A DNA stretch of 64,000 bases. It comes from Phenylobacterium deserti. GTDB lineage: Bacteria > Pseudomonadota > Alphaproteobacteria > Caulobacterales > Caulobacteraceae. The DNA lies in NCBI GenBank assembly GCA_943332615.1, contig CALQQB010000013.1, positions 1-64,000 on the forward strand, read 5' to 3'. Positions 38,003 through 47,249 of the stretch are shown here, piece by piece. The notes beneath the pieces were generated by a model. The model worked only from the letters and a program-made list of their open reading frames with translations, was not told where the DNA came from and searched no databases. Position numbers and translations under genes: made by a program. Every line of letters begins with the position of its first letter. Position 1 is the first letter of the stretch.

Positions 38003-38825
38003 GAACGCCGTGGACCGCGAAGAGGCCGAGATCATCCTGTCGAGCGCCGGCGGCGTCGCGGACGGCGAGTTCCCGCTGCTGGAGGCCGCCATCGCGTGTG
38101 CGATCCACGAGGCGCCGGCCCGGGACGCCGGCGCAGCGCGCGAGGTCGCCAACCTGGGCGTCGAGCGCCTCACTCAGCGGCTGAAGCGCGAGAGCCCCGA
38201 AGAGGCGATCGCCGAGACCATGGCCGGCGACCTGGGCCTGTCGGGCGACCTGCTCACCCTGGAGGACCCGGCCAACGCCGACGTGGTCTCGGTGGCCACG
38301 CGCCGCTGCGGCCTGGCGGTCGCGCTCGGCGTCTTCTACCTGCACGCCGCGCGGCGCTGCGGCCTGACGGTGCATGGCGTCGACTTCCCCGGCCACTTCC
38401 TGCTGCGGATCGAGACCGAGGAGGGGCCGCTGGCCCTGGACCCGTTCTCGGAAGGCCGGGTGGTGCTGCCGTCCGAGCTGACCCGCCGCGCCCTGCACGC
38501 CGGCCTCACCCCCAACGTCGCCGACCGGCTGGACCGGCTGATGGCGCCGGTGAGCGACCGCGGCGTGCTGCTCCGGCTGCAGAACGTGATCTTCGCCCAG
38601 GCCAGCGCCGCCGGCGACTTCACCCGCGCCGAGCGCGCCGCCCAGCGCCGGGCCCTGCTCGACCCCAGCGACCACCGGCCGTGGCTGGATGTCGCTGCCG
38701 CCCGCGAGGGCCAGGGCGCGCTGGCGGGAGCGTTGGAAGCCCTTCAGAAGGCCACCGTGCTGGACGGCGGCGCGGCTCTCGCCGCCCGGGCTCAGCGCGA
38801 GCGCGTTCGGCTGCGTCTGAACTAG
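37995..38825 (+). CDS. SirB1-like transglutaminase-fold/TPR protein
   Basis: The product of about 276 residues is read from GTG 37995 (GTG 38010 is an alternative), overlapping the yraN stop. It has the SirB1_N region with RRCGLAVALGVFYLHAARRCG, GVDFPGHFLLRIE and LALDPFSEG. The transglutaminase-like triad is seen only as GHF...DPF. A C-terminal pair of TPR-like helices follows (AQRRALLDPSDHRPWLDVAAA). Cytoplasmic; the function of the family is unclear. It closes the rdgB-hemW-rsmI-yraN run and converges with the transporter gene. Confidence 0.85.
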   Translation: MAENAVDREEAEIILSSAGGVADGEFPLLEAAIACAIHEAPARDAGAAREVANLGVERLTQRLKRESPEEAIAETMAGDLGLSGDLLTLEDPANADVVSVATRRCGLAVALGVFYLHAARRCGLTVHGVDFPGHFLLRIETEEGPLALDPFSEGRVVLPSELTRRALHAGLTPNVADRLDRLMAPVSDRGVLLRLQNVIFAQASAAGDFTRAERAAQRRALLDPSDHRPWLDVAAAREGQGALAGALEALQKATVLDGGAALAARAQRERVRLRLN

Positions 38826-39751
38826 CCGTCGATCTCCGGCACGGCGGTGAGCCTGGCGGAACGCGCCAGCTGCTGTTCGCGGAAGGTGATGAACAGGGTC
38901 GAGACCACGACGATGCCCGCGCCGAGCAGGGTCCAGCGGCTCGGGACCTCGGCAAACAGGAAGAAGCCGGCGGCGGCGGTGAACACCAGGCGCGTGTAAT
39001 CGATCGGCGCCATCGCGGCCGCGTCGCCCAGGGACATGCCCTTGACGTAGCAGGCCTGGTTGGCCGTCGCGATCACGCCCATGGCGCAGAGCAGCAGGAA
39101 GTCCTTCATGTCCGGGATGCGCCAAGTGAGGATCGCGCCGGGGATCGACAGCGCCAGGCCCAGGACCGCCGACCAGACCAGGATCACGGTCAGCGAATGA
39201 TCCCGCGTCAGCACCTTCATGCCGGTCACGGTGAAGGCGAACAGGAAGGCCGAGGCCAGCATGGCCAGCGCCGGCAGGCCAACGGCGAACTCTCCGCCCG
39301 CGCCCGGCCGGATCATCACCAGCACGCCCACGAAGCCCGCGATGGCGGCGCCGATGCGCAGAGGCCCGACCTGTTCCTTCACCACGAATGCCGCAAGCGG
39401 CACCAGCCACAGCGTGCGGGTGAAGCTGAGGGCGTTGGCGTCGGCCAGCGGCATCTTCTGGAAGGCGTAGAAGGACAGGATCATCCCCACCGTGCCGGCC
39501 AGCGAGCGGAAGATCATGATCGCCGGCCTGCTCGTGGCGAAAGCGGCGCTGCGGTGGCGCAGGATCAGCGGCAGCAGGACGACCAGGCCGGCGGCCTGGC
39601 GGTAAAAGGTCTGGAGCGCGGCCGGATAGTCGCTGCCCAGGAACTTGATCAGCACCGTCATGCCGGAGAAGGTCACGGCCGAGCCCAGCATCCAGAGCGC
39701 GCCCTGGAGATTGGTCGAAAGCGCCTTCGTCGGGGCCGGCGCCTCGCTCAC
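38822..39751 (-). CDS. DMT family transporter (EamA repeats)
   Basis: The 309-residue membrane protein has ten predicted helices in two EamA halves (GALWMLGSAVTFSGMTVLIKF; MLASAFLFAFTVTGMKVL). It starts with GTG at 39751, overlapping the stop of the upstream SDR gene (39748-39751), so the two are co-translated. The family exports or imports metabolites; the substrate is unknown. Its first helices follow a short variable leader (MSEAPAPTKALSTN). Confidence 0.88.
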   Translation of the reverse strand: MSEAPAPTKALSTNLQGALWMLGSAVTFSGMTVLIKFLGSDYPAALQTFYRQAAGLVVLLPLILRHRSAAFATSRPAIMIFRSLAGTVGMILSFYAFQKMPLADANALSFTRTLWLVPLAAFVVKEQVGPLRIGAAIAGFVGVLVMIRPGAGGEFAVGLPALAMLASAFLFAFTVTGMKVLTRDHSLTVILVWSAVLGLALSIPGAILTWRIPDMKDFLLLCAMGVIATANQACYVKGMSLGDAAAMAPIDYTRLVFTAAAGFFLFAEVPSRWTLLGAGIVVVSTLFITFREQQLARSARLTAVPEIDG

Positions 39752-40608
39752 GATGGGCTGGCGGGTGCGGCGAGTGCGTCGCCGAACAGCTCCGCGAAGG
39801 GCGAGGGACCGGCGCGGTCCCAGCTGTGCCGCGAACCGATGGTGATGCCGCCATCCACGATGATGTGGGTCCCGGTCACGAAGGCCGAGGCGTCGGAGGC
39901 GAGGTAAAGCGCGGCCTGGGCGATATCCTCGGGCAGGCCCGCCTTGGGCACCGGCTGCACCCCGGCGGCGTTCTGGGCGACGCGGGCGGCCATCTGGTCG
40001 GCCACCTCGCGCGGCAGGCCAAGCGAGGCGCCGAAGATCGAGGTGGCGATCAGTCCGGGGCAGATGGCGTTGACGCGAATCCCGCGTGGCGACAGCTGGG
40101 CGGCGGCGCATTTGGTCATGTGGATGACGCTGGCCTTCGCCGAGGAATAGGCGATCGGGCCCCAGCCGGCCTGCAGGCCGGCGATTGAGGCGGTGTTGAC
40201 GATCGCGCCTGCGCCGCGGTCCAGCATCAGCGGCACGGCATGCTTCATGCCCAGCGCCGGCCCGCGCACCAGAACGTCGAAGATCCAGGACCACTTGTCG
40301 GCCTCGATCTCGGCCAGCACCCGCATGCCGTCGGAGATTCCGGCGTTGTTGAACAGGATGTCGAGGCCGCCGAACTCGCGTGCGGCCAACTGCAGGGCCG
40401 TGGCGATCTGGGCCTCGTCGGTGACGTCGCAGTGGGCGTAGCGGACGCGGCCGGGGAACCGCCGCTCGAGCATCGCGCCCTTCTCGTCCTGGATGTCGGC
40501 GCAGACCACGCAGGCCCCCTCGGCGACGAACAGCTCCAGCGTGCTGAGACCGATGCCAGAGACGCCCCCGGTGATCACCGCGACCTTATCGTCCAGCCTG
40601 CCCGCCAT
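39748..40608 (-). CDS. SDR family NAD(P)-dependent oxidoreductase
   Basis: The 286-residue classical SDR has VAVITGGVSGIGLSTLELF (cofactor glycine motif), CDVTDEAQIATALQ, NNAGISDGM, the YSSAK catalytic Tyr-x3-Lys and a C-terminal VTGTHIIVDGGITIG. It oxidises or reduces an alcohol/ketone. Asp after the second strand (VVCADIQDE) suggests NAD+ preference. It shares a transcript with the DMT transporter. Confidence 0.9.
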   Translation of the reverse strand: MAGRLDDKVAVITGGVSGIGLSTLELFVAEGACVVCADIQDEKGAMLERRFPGRVRYAHCDVTDEAQIATALQLAAREFGGLDILFNNAGISDGMRVLAEIEADKWSWIFDVLVRGPALGMKHAVPLMLDRGAGAIVNTASIAGLQAGWGPIAYSSAKASVIHMTKCAAAQLSPRGIRVNAICPGLIATSIFGASLGLPREVADQMAARVAQNAAGVQPVPKAGLPEDIAQAALYLASDASAFVTGTHIIVDGGITIGSRHSWDRAGPSPFAELFGDALAAPASPS

Positions 40609-40749
40609 AGCCGCTCCCTCAAGGTGTATTATCGTTGATCACTAAGCGCCCGGCGCCGGACCTGTCATCCCGCTTTTCGGCCGATCGCGCCTTTACCGCA
40701 ACGGCGGGCTCCGCCTACCAACGGGGCACCTCTGTTCGGAGCGTCCGTC

Positions 40750-42798
40750 GTGACCCGCACCCTCGCCCTTGCCGCCATGCTCGCCGCCCTCGTTGCGCCC
40801 GCCGCCGTGGCGCGGCCCCTGACCCAGAAGGACCTCGTGGGCCTCGACCGGGTCAGCGACGCCCATGTGTCGCCGGACGGCAAGTGGGCCGCCTACGACC
40901 TGGCGACCCTGGACCTGGCGGCCAACCGGCGCAGTCACAGCCTCTGGGTGGTCTCCACGGACGGCAAGGGCCAGCCGGCGAAGTGGGCCGAGGGGACCAA
41001 CCCGCGATGGGGCGCTGGCGGGGTGCTCTACTACCTGGCCAAGAATCAGGTCTGGTCGGTCTGCCCGAGCTGCGCCAACCCCGCGCCCCGGCAGGTGACC
41101 CGGCTGCCCCGTGACGTGGGCAGCTTCCGGGTCGCCCCGAACGGCAGGCTTATCGTGGTGTCCATGGAGGTGTTCCCGGATGCCGAGGACCCCGCCGCCA
41201 CCCAGGCGCGGTTCGACGAGAAGGCCCGGTCCAAGGCCACTGGCCGGGTCTACGACAAGCTGTTCGTCCGCCATTGGGATACGTGGGCCGACGGCACGCG
41301 CAACCACCTGTTCTCCCTGGCGCTCACCGACGGCGTCGCGACCGGCCAACCGGTCCCGCTGATGAAGGGCTTCGATGGCGACGCGCCGTCCAAGCCGTTC
41401 GGCGGCGACGAGGACTACAAGATCACCTCGGACGGAACCTCGGTGGTGTTCTCGGCGCGGCTGGCTGGCCGGACCGAGCCCTGGTCCACTAATTTCGACC
41501 TCTACGACGCGCCCATCGACGGCTCAGCGCCGCCGCAGAACGTGTCGGCGGACAACAAGGCCTGGGACGCCGGACCGGTATCGTCCGCCGATGGGACGAT
41601 GGCGGCGCACCGGGCGATGACGCGGCCGGGCTTCGAGGCCGACCGGTTCGGCGTGATGCTGTACGACAACAAGACCCGGCAGCTCCGCGAACTGGCGCCC
41701 GGCTGGGACCGTTCGGCCGACGCGCTGGCCTTCTCCGGCGACGGCAAGCAGCTCTATGTCCTGGCGGGCGACGTCCAGAACGTCCGCATCTTCACGATGG
41801 ACACCAGGACCGGGGCCGTGAAGCCGCTGACCGGCGACGGCCATGTCGGCGGCATGGACGTGGCCCACGCCAAGGGCGGCGACGTGATTGTGTACGCCAA
41901 GGACAGCCAGGGCCGCCCGCCGGAGGTCTATGCCCTCAAGGTCGGCGGCCAGCCGGTGCAGCTGACCCACGCCGCCGACGCCAAGCTGGCCGGGATCGAC
42001 GCCCAGCCCTACGAGCGCTTCAGCTTCCCGGGCTGGAACGACGAAGAGGTCCACGGCTGGATCGTCAAGCCGGCCGGCTGGCAGCCGGGCAAGACCTATC
42101 CGGTGGTCTACCTGATCCACGGCGGCCCACAGGGCTCGTGGGGCGACAGCTGGTCCTATCGCTGGAATCCGCAGGTCTGGGCGGGCTGGGGCTACGCGGT
42201 GGTGATGATCGATTTCCACGGCTCCACCGGCTATGGCCAGGGCTTCACCGACGCCATCTCCGGCCACTGGGGCGACCGGCCGCTGGAGGACCTGCAGAAG
42301 GGCTGGGCCGCCGCCCAGGCCAAGGCGCCGTGGATCGACGCGAACCGCGCCTGCGCGGCGGGCGCGTCCTACGGCGGCTTCATGGTCTATTGGATGGCCG
42401 GCAACTGGAAGCAGCCCTTCAAGTGCTTCATCGACCACGACGGGGTCTTCGACAACCGCATCATGGGGTACGCCACCGAGGAGCTGTGGTTCTCCGAGTG
42501 GGAGAACGGCAAGGCCACCGTCTGGGAGAAGCCCGCCGACTACGAGCGCTTCAACCCGATCAACCATGTCGCCGACTGGACCGTCCCGATGCTGGTGATC
42601 CACTCCGACAAGGATTTCCGCATCCCCGTGGACCAGGGCATCGCCGCCTTCACCGCCCTGCAGCGCAAGGGCGTGCCGAGCCAGTTCCTGAACTTCCCCG
42701 ACGAGAACCACTGGGTCCTGAAGCCGCAGAACTCGCTGCAGTGGCACGACACGGTGCAGGCGTGGCTGGGCCGCTGGATCGGGCCGGAGGCGAAGTAG
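40750..42798 (+). CDS. S9 family peptidase (prolyl oligopeptidase type), exported
   Basis: The 682-residue protein starts with GTG at 40750 and a signal peptide (LALAAMLAALVAPAAVARP). An N-terminal beta-propeller (VSPDGKWAAYDLATL, FSGDGKQLYVLAGD) is followed by the hydrolase domain with GASYGGFM (Ser), HSDKDFRIP (Asp) and DENHWVL (His). It cleaves short peptides in the periplasm. It converges with the gamma-glutamyltransferase gene four bases away; both act on peptides in the same compartment. Confidence 0.93.
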   Translation: MTRTLALAAMLAALVAPAAVARPLTQKDLVGLDRVSDAHVSPDGKWAAYDLATLDLAANRRSHSLWVVSTDGKGQPAKWAEGTNPRWGAGGVLYYLAKNQVWSVCPSCANPAPRQVTRLPRDVGSFRVAPNGRLIVVSMEVFPDAEDPAATQARFDEKARSKATGRVYDKLFVRHWDTWADGTRNHLFSLALTDGVATGQPVPLMKGFDGDAPSKPFGGDEDYKITSDGTSVVFSARLAGRTEPWSTNFDLYDAPIDGSAPPQNVSADNKAWDAGPVSSADGTMAAHRAMTRPGFEADRFGVMLYDNKTRQLRELAPGWDRSADALAFSGDGKQLYVLAGDVQNVRIFTMDTRTGAVKPLTGDGHVGGMDVAHAKGGDVIVYAKDSQGRPPEVYALKVGGQPVQLTHAADAKLAGIDAQPYERFSFPGWNDEEVHGWIVKPAGWQPGKTYPVVYLIHGGPQGSWGDSWSYRWNPQVWAGWGYAVVMIDFHGSTGYGQGFTDAISGHWGDRPLEDLQKGWAAAQAKAPWIDANRACAAGASYGGFMVYWMAGNWKQPFKCFIDHDGVFDNRIMGYATEELWFSEWENGKATVWEKPADYERFNPINHVADWTVPMLVIHSDKDFRIPVDQGIAAFTALQRKGVPSQFLNFPDENHWVLKPQNSLQWHDTVQAWLGRWIGPEAK

Positions 42799-42802
42799 GG
42801 TC

Positions 42803-44554
42803 TCAGTTCACCGGAACCGCCGCGCCAGACCCCTCGCGGGCGTCGTGGGCGCCGAACATCGTCGCGCCGGCCAGGGCGGCGCCGAAGGAGAGGGCGCGGC
42901 CGGCGGCGTCGGCGCCCCGGCCCTTCAGCGTCGGCGCGCCGGTGACGATGCCTTCGGCGACGCCCCAGGTTTCGTCGTCCTTGAAGGTGTGGCCCTTGGC
43001 TTCGAGGATGCGGCGGGTGTCGGGCGACAGCGCGAAGGGCTCCAGGTAGACCACGTCCGGCAGCCACTGGTGGTGGATGCGCGGGGCGTTGATGGCCTGC
43101 TGCACGTCCATGCCGTGGTCGATCATGTTGAGGATCGCCTCCAGGGTGATGGTGATGATCCGCGAGCCGCCGGGGCTGCCGATGATCAGGGCGACCTTGC
43201 CGTCCTTGGTGACGATGGTCGGGCTCATGGAGCTGAGCGGCGCCTTGCCCGGCGCGATGGCGTTGTTGGCGCCCTGGACCAGGCCGAACATGTTGGCTTC
43301 GCCGACCTTGGAGGTGAAGTCGTCCATCTCGTTGTTCACCAGGATGCCGGTTCGGCCGGCGACGCGGTGGGCGCCGAACCAGTCGTTCAGCGTGTAGGTG
43401 ACCGAGACCGCGTTCCCCTTGGCGTCGAGCACGTCGTACTGGGTGGTGTTCTGGCCCTCGTGCGCCGGGGCGGCGGGGCTGAGCGCGGCGGACGGCGTCG
43501 CCCGATCCGGGTCGATGCCCGCGCGCAGGCGGGCGGCGTAGGCCGGGTCGGTCAGCTGGGCCACGGGATTGGCGACGAAGTCTGGGTCGCCCAGCTTGTT
43601 GTTGCGATCGACGTAGACGCGCCGCAGCGCCTCGACCAGCACATGCACCTCGGCGGCGGAATGGAAGCCCATCGCGGCCAGGTCATAGCCCTGCAGGATG
43701 TTCAGCGACTCGCAGATCGAGACCCCGCCGGAGCTGGGCGGCGGGGCGGAGATCACGTGATAGCCCCGGTAGTCGCATTCGATCGGCTTCAGCTCGCGCA
43801 CCTTGTAGCGGGCGAAGTCGTCGCGGGTGATCAGCCCGCCGCCAGCCTGGCTGGCGGCGGCGATCGCCGCGCCGAACGGGCCGCGATAGAGGGCGTCGGG
43901 GCCGGTCTTGCTGATCGCAGCCAGGGTCGCGGCCAGGTCGGCCTGCACCAGGCGGTCGCCCTTGGTCAGCGGCTTGCCCTGCGGCAGGAAGATGCGCTTG
44001 GCGGCCGGGTCGCGGGCCAGGGCCGGCGATTCGAGGCCCAGCACGCCGGCGTCGCCCTGGCTGAGCACGAAGCCGTCGCGGGCCAGCCGGATCGCCGGGG
44101 CCATCAGCACGGCGCGCGGCAGGGTCCCGTAGCGCACCCGCGCGGCTTCCAGGCCCATCACCGTGCCCGGGATGCCCACGGCCTTCCAGCTGTCGGTGGA
44201 GAGGCCCGGCACGACCTTGCCACTGGCGTCCTGGAACATGTTGGCGGTGGCCGCGGCCGGGGCCTTCTCGCGGAAATCCAGGAAGGTGGTGCGGCCGTCG
44301 GCGAGCCGCAGCGTCATGAACCCCCCGCCGCCGATGTTACCGGCCTGCGGATAGACGACAGCCAGGGCATAGCCGACGGCGACCGCCGCATCGACCGCGT
44401 TGCCGCCCTTGCGCAGGATGTCAGCGCCCACGTCCGAGGCCAGGTGCTGCGCAGTCACCACCATGCCGCCAGATCCGGCGACAGGCGCGGGGTCGGCGGC
44501 GCGCGCGGAGGTCGCGACCAGAGCGGCGCAGAGGGTGGCGGCCAGGAAACGCAT
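42803..44554 (-). CDS. ggt: Gamma-glutamyltransferase
   Basis: The 583-residue exported protein has a signal peptide (FLAATLCAALVATSARAA). The Ntn-hydrolase landmarks are GNIGGGGFMTLRL, PPSSGGVSICESLN and GQNTTQYDVLDAKGNAVS, where the first Thr of TTQ becomes the nucleophile after self-cleavage (the usual third residue is His). SSMSPTIV and GSPGGSRIITI follow. It hydrolyses or transfers gamma-glutamyl groups such as glutathione's in the periplasm. gshB is elsewhere in the window. Confidence 0.94.
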   Translation of the reverse strand: MRFLAATLCAALVATSARAADPAPVAGSGGMVVTAQHLASDVGADILRKGGNAVDAAVAVGYALAVVYPQAGNIGGGGFMTLRLADGRTTFLDFREKAPAAATANMFQDASGKVVPGLSTDSWKAVGIPGTVMGLEAARVRYGTLPRAVLMAPAIRLARDGFVLSQGDAGVLGLESPALARDPAAKRIFLPQGKPLTKGDRLVQADLAATLAAISKTGPDALYRGPFGAAIAAASQAGGGLITRDDFARYKVRELKPIECDYRGYHVISAPPPSSGGVSICESLNILQGYDLAAMGFHSAAEVHVLVEALRRVYVDRNNKLGDPDFVANPVAQLTDPAYAARLRAGIDPDRATPSAALSPAAPAHEGQNTTQYDVLDAKGNAVSVTYTLNDWFGAHRVAGRTGILVNNEMDDFTSKVGEANMFGLVQGANNAIAPGKAPLSSMSPTIVTKDGKVALIIGSPGGSRIITITLEAILNMIDHGMDVQQAINAPRIHHQWLPDVVYLEPFALSPDTRRILEAKGHTFKDDETWGVAEGIVTGAPTLKGRGADAAGRALSFGAALAGATMFGAHDAREGSGAAVPVN

Positions 44555-44630
44555 GGAGGGCCTTTCGTCAGTCGCGCCAGCGTGGCGTCGCCCCTTAGCC
44601 CTTACGGCCAGAGGTCACGGCAGACCAGCG

Positions 44631-44653
44631 GCCGGGCTGGAAAATTGCCCGGC
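44631..44653 (-). terminator. GC-rich hairpin downstream of CoA-transferase
   Basis: GCCGGGC and GCCCGGC pair across a nine-base AT-rich loop, 24-46 bases past the minus-strand stop at 44677. No U-run follows. A weak terminator or simply a stable 3' end. Confidence 0.35.
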
Positions 44654-44676
44654 GGGGCCGGCGCGGTGACCAGGCC

Positions 44677-45861
44677 CTACCCCTCGCGCAGCAGTACGCC
44701 CGCCTGCGACAGCGCCGCGACCTCAGCCTCGCCCTTGCCCAGCCATTCGGCGAGAACCTGGGCGTTGTGTTCGCCGCGATGCGGAGCGGGTCCGCGCACC
44801 TCGCTCCGCGCATCGGAGAAGCGGTAGGGCGACTGCGGGATGGGGCGGGTCCCGCCGGCGCGGTCGTCGATCTGGGCGATGGCGCCGCGGGCCTTGACGG
44901 TGGGTTGGTCCTGCAGGTCAGCGCCGGCCCGGACCTGGCCCCAGGCGATGTTCATCTTCGCCATGGCGGCCTCGACGGCGCCCCAGTCGCCCAGGGCGTT
45001 CAGGAAGGCGACGACCGCCTCGCGTCGAAGCCTGATCTTTTCGTCCAGGGCCGTGTCGAGACCGGCCGGGTCGTGGACGCCGAGGTCCGCAGTGAGCCGG
45101 CGCCACAGGTGGCGGAAGTCGGCCGAGATCAAGATCGGCCCGGCGCCCGTCGTCCAGACATCGTTGGGCAGGCCCATGGTGTCCTCGGAATCCTCCAGCT
45201 CGTAGTGCAGCTGGTCGTCGGTCACGAGGGTGGCGTCGATCATGGCGATGTCGATGTGCTGGCCCCGGCCGGTCCGCTCGCGCAGGATCACGGCGGCCAG
45301 GGTGGCGACCAGGCCGTGCAGCGAGGCGTTGGTGTCGGCCACCGACAGCGGGATCTGCTGGACCTCGCCGCTCTCGGCCCGCCGAGCCCCGCGATGCAGC
45401 AGGCCGACTTCGGCGTGGATGATCGGCGCATAGGCGGGGCGCCGCGACTCCGGCCCGCCCTGCCCGAAGCCGGAGATTGACAGCATGATCAGCCGCGGGT
45501 TGACGGCCTTGAGCACGTCGTAGCCCAGCCCCAGGCGCGGCATCACGTCGGGCCGGAAGTTCTCGATCAGGATGTCGGCGTGGCGGACGAGCTCCAGCAC
45601 CAACTCACGCGCGCCCGCCGCCCGCAGGTCGAGGCAGATGTTGCGCTTGCCGGCGTTCTGCTGGTGGTAGTAGCCGGGAATCCCGCCCACCACCTTGCCC
45701 CAGAGCCGGGTGACGTCGCCCTCCGGCGGCTCGATCTTGACGACATCGGCGCCCAGGTCGCACAGCATGCGGCCTGCGAACGGGCCGGCCAGGACCCGCG
45801 AGAAGTCCAGCACCTTCAGGCCCGTGAGCGGGCTCTCGCGTTCGCCGGAGGCGGTCACCAC
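44677..45861 (-). CDS. CaiB/BaiF family CoA-transferase
   Basis: The 394-residue class III CoA-transferase starts with GTG at 45861. It has GLKVLDFSRVLAGPFAGRMLCDLGADVVKIEPPEGD (in pieces), NAGKRNICLDLRA and the central AYAPIIHAEVG. It lies four bases after the MDR oxidoreductase gene and is co-transcribed with it. It is a distant paralogue of the transferase at 4747-5988. The acyl substrate is unknown. Confidence 0.9.
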   Translation of the reverse strand: MVTASGERESPLTGLKVLDFSRVLAGPFAGRMLCDLGADVVKIEPPEGDVTRLWGKVVGGIPGYYHQQNAGKRNICLDLRAAGARELVLELVRHADILIENFRPDVMPRLGLGYDVLKAVNPRLIMLSISGFGQGGPESRRPAYAPIIHAEVGLLHRGARRAESGEVQQIPLSVADTNASLHGLVATLAAVILRERTGRGQHIDIAMIDATLVTDDQLHYELEDSEDTMGLPNDVWTTGAGPILISADFRHLWRRLTADLGVHDPAGLDTALDEKIRLRREAVVAFLNALGDWGAVEAAMAKMNIAWGQVRAGADLQDQPTVKARGAIAQIDDRAGGTRPIPQSPYRFSDARSEVRGPAPHRGEHNAQVLAEWLGKGEAEVAALSQAGVLLREG

Positions 45862-45865
45862 GGCC

Positions 45866-46867
45866 TCAGTCCACCATCACCACGACCTTGCCCAGGGCCC
45901 TGCGGCTGGCCAAGTGGGTGATCGCCTCGGCGGCCCGGCTGAGCGGGAAGCGCTCGGAGACGTACGGCTTGATCTTGCCCTCGGCGTAGAAGGCGAACAG
46001 CTCGGCGACGTTCTTCTGATGAAGCTGCGGGTTCTTGGCGACCCAGCCGCCCCAGAACACGCCGACGATCTGGCAACCCTTCAGCAGCGCGAGGTTCAAC
46101 GGAACCTTCGGAATCTCGCCGGCGGCGAAGCCCACCACCAGGTAGGTGCCTTCCCAGGCGATGGAGCGCAGCGCCGGCTCGGCATAGGCGTCGCCGATCG
46201 GGTCGTAGATCACGTCCGCGCCATTCGGGCCGCAGGCCTCCTTAAACAGGGCGGCCAGCGCCTTCTGGCCGTCGCGATCGAAGGGCCCCTTCGGATAGAC
46301 CACGCCGGCGTCGGCGCCGTGCTTGAGGCACAGGTCGACCTTCTCCTGGCTGGAGCACGCGGCGATCACCCGGGCGCCCATCACCTTGCCCAGTTCGACC
46401 GCGGCCAGGCCCACCCCGCCCGCCGCGCCCAGCACCAGCAGGGTCTGGCCGGGCTTCAGGTGCGCGCGCGCATCCAGCGCATGCCAGCTGGTGCCATAGG
46501 TCATGATGAAGGCGGCCGCCTCATCGAAGGGCATGGCCTCGGGAATCTTCACAAGGCGGTGGGCCTCCAGGGCCAGTTCCTCGGCCATGCCGCCCCAGCC
46601 GGTGTTGCCCAGCACGCGGTCGCCGGGCTTCACGTGGGTCACGCCCTCGCCCACCGACTTCACGATGCCGCTGATTTCGCCGCCCGGCGCGAACGGGCGC
46701 GCCGGCTTGAACTGGTATTTGTCCTCGATGATCAGCACGTCGGGGAAGTTGACGCCGACCGCCTTGACGCTGACCACGGCCCAGCCGGGCTTGGCTTCGG
46801 GCGACGGCATCTCGTCCAGCACCAGGGTCTCCGGCCCGCCAACAGCCTTGCTCAACAGCGCCTTCAT
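45866..46867 (-). CDS. NADPH:quinone oxidoreductase family (MDR) protein
   Basis: The 333-residue protein starts MKALLSKAVGGPETLVLDEM with GGGAGAG upstream. It has the MDR fold with PGGEISGIVKSVGEGV and the nucleotide motif LVLGAAGGVGLAAVELGKVMGA. No zinc-ligand cysteines are in the expected places, so it is of the zinc-free quinone-oxidoreductase/enoyl-reductase type. Longer readings through 47047 lack support. Confidence 0.92.
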   Translation of the reverse strand: MKALLSKAVGGPETLVLDEMPSPEAKPGWAVVSVKAVGVNFPDVLIIEDKYQFKPARPFAPGGEISGIVKSVGEGVTHVKPGDRVLGNTGWGGMAEELALEAHRLVKIPEAMPFDEAAAFIMTYGTSWHALDARAHLKPGQTLLVLGAAGGVGLAAVELGKVMGARVIAACSSQEKVDLCLKHGADAGVVYPKGPFDRDGQKALAALFKEACGPNGADVIYDPIGDAYAEPALRSIAWEGTYLVVGFAAGEIPKVPLNLALLKGCQIVGVFWGGWVAKNPQLHQKNVAELFAFYAEGKIKPYVSERFPLSRAAEAITHLASRRALGKVVVMVD

Positions 46868-46981
46868 GGACGTCTCTCCCGAATGTTTCGGCGCGACCCT
46901 AGCGATGTCGAACGGATGTTTGAAGGGGCGCCGCTGCGTCGGGCTCTGATGGCGAGGGCTACAGGCTCTTCCTGGCTCAAA

Positions 46982-47003
46982 GGCGGCCCTAGATAAGGCC
47001 GCC
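46982..47003. other. 7-bp perfect stem-loop
   Basis: GGCGGCC and GGCCGCC flank CTAGATAA. On the minus strand the stem is followed by TTT, so it might end a minus transcript entering from the right, but no minus gene is seen there. Confidence 0.3.
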
Positions 47004-47119
47004 CAGCACCTCTCCCAGGGCCCGTACGTGTACGGCGAGTCGAACACGTCAGGGCGTACGCGTCAGAGCGGAGGCGGGTGCCCGGTGTTATGTTGGCGCG
47101 ATCCAGCGACGAGCAGATC

Positions 47120-47139
47120 CTACGTCAGAAACGGTCGTA
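47120..47139. promoter_or_regulatory. Unassigned 20-bp dyad motif, copy 2
   Basis: CTACGTCAGAAACGGTCGTA differs from the copy at 130-149 in one base (A/T at the twelfth position). It lies 110 bases before the KilA-N gene. Both copies neighbour accessory genes and point the same way. Confidence 0.4.
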
Positions 47140-47169
47140 TCTAAGTTCTTGTGGAACAAGTGCCGCACG

Positions 47170-47229
47170 GATTCGGTGAGGGGGCTGAAATCCGCTAGGG
47201 TTCATCGCGTCGATTCTCTCCCCAGATTC
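47170..47229. promoter_or_regulatory. Cluster of three GANTC (CcrM) sites
   Basis: GATTC occurs at 47170, 47212 and 47225, immediately before the KilA-N gene. In Caulobacterales GANTC is methylated by CcrM and read by GcrA, and GANTC is generally scarce in such GC-rich genomes. Three in 60 bases suggests methylation-sensitive transcription; this is inference. Confidence 0.4.
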
Positions 47230-47249
47230 GACACACCCCAGAGAGGACG

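Larger units (their letters stand above)
46868..47249. other. Gene-free interval at border of the second accessory patch
   Basis: No convincing gene is present in these 382 bases. They contain a hairpin at 46982-47003, the shared dyad motif at 47120-47139 and three GATTC sites at 47170-47229. Composition shifts from core-like to lower GC around 47100. Confidence 0.5.

Noticed and set aside
35127..39854. Very long minus-strand open frame opposite rdgB, hemW, rsmI, yraN and sirB1-like genes
   Set aside because: It is antisense to recognisable genes, Arg/Gly/Gln-rich, and is a by-product of high third-position GC.
46990..47070. A tRNA-like sequence near GCGAGTCGAACACG
   Set aside because: No acceptor stem, anticodon stem or CCA-compatible end could be folded by eye.
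47094..47190. 29-codon frame starting MLARSSDEQILRQKRS
   Set aside because: No ribosome site, and it runs through the shared dyad motif; the corresponding frame at copy 1 stops at once.
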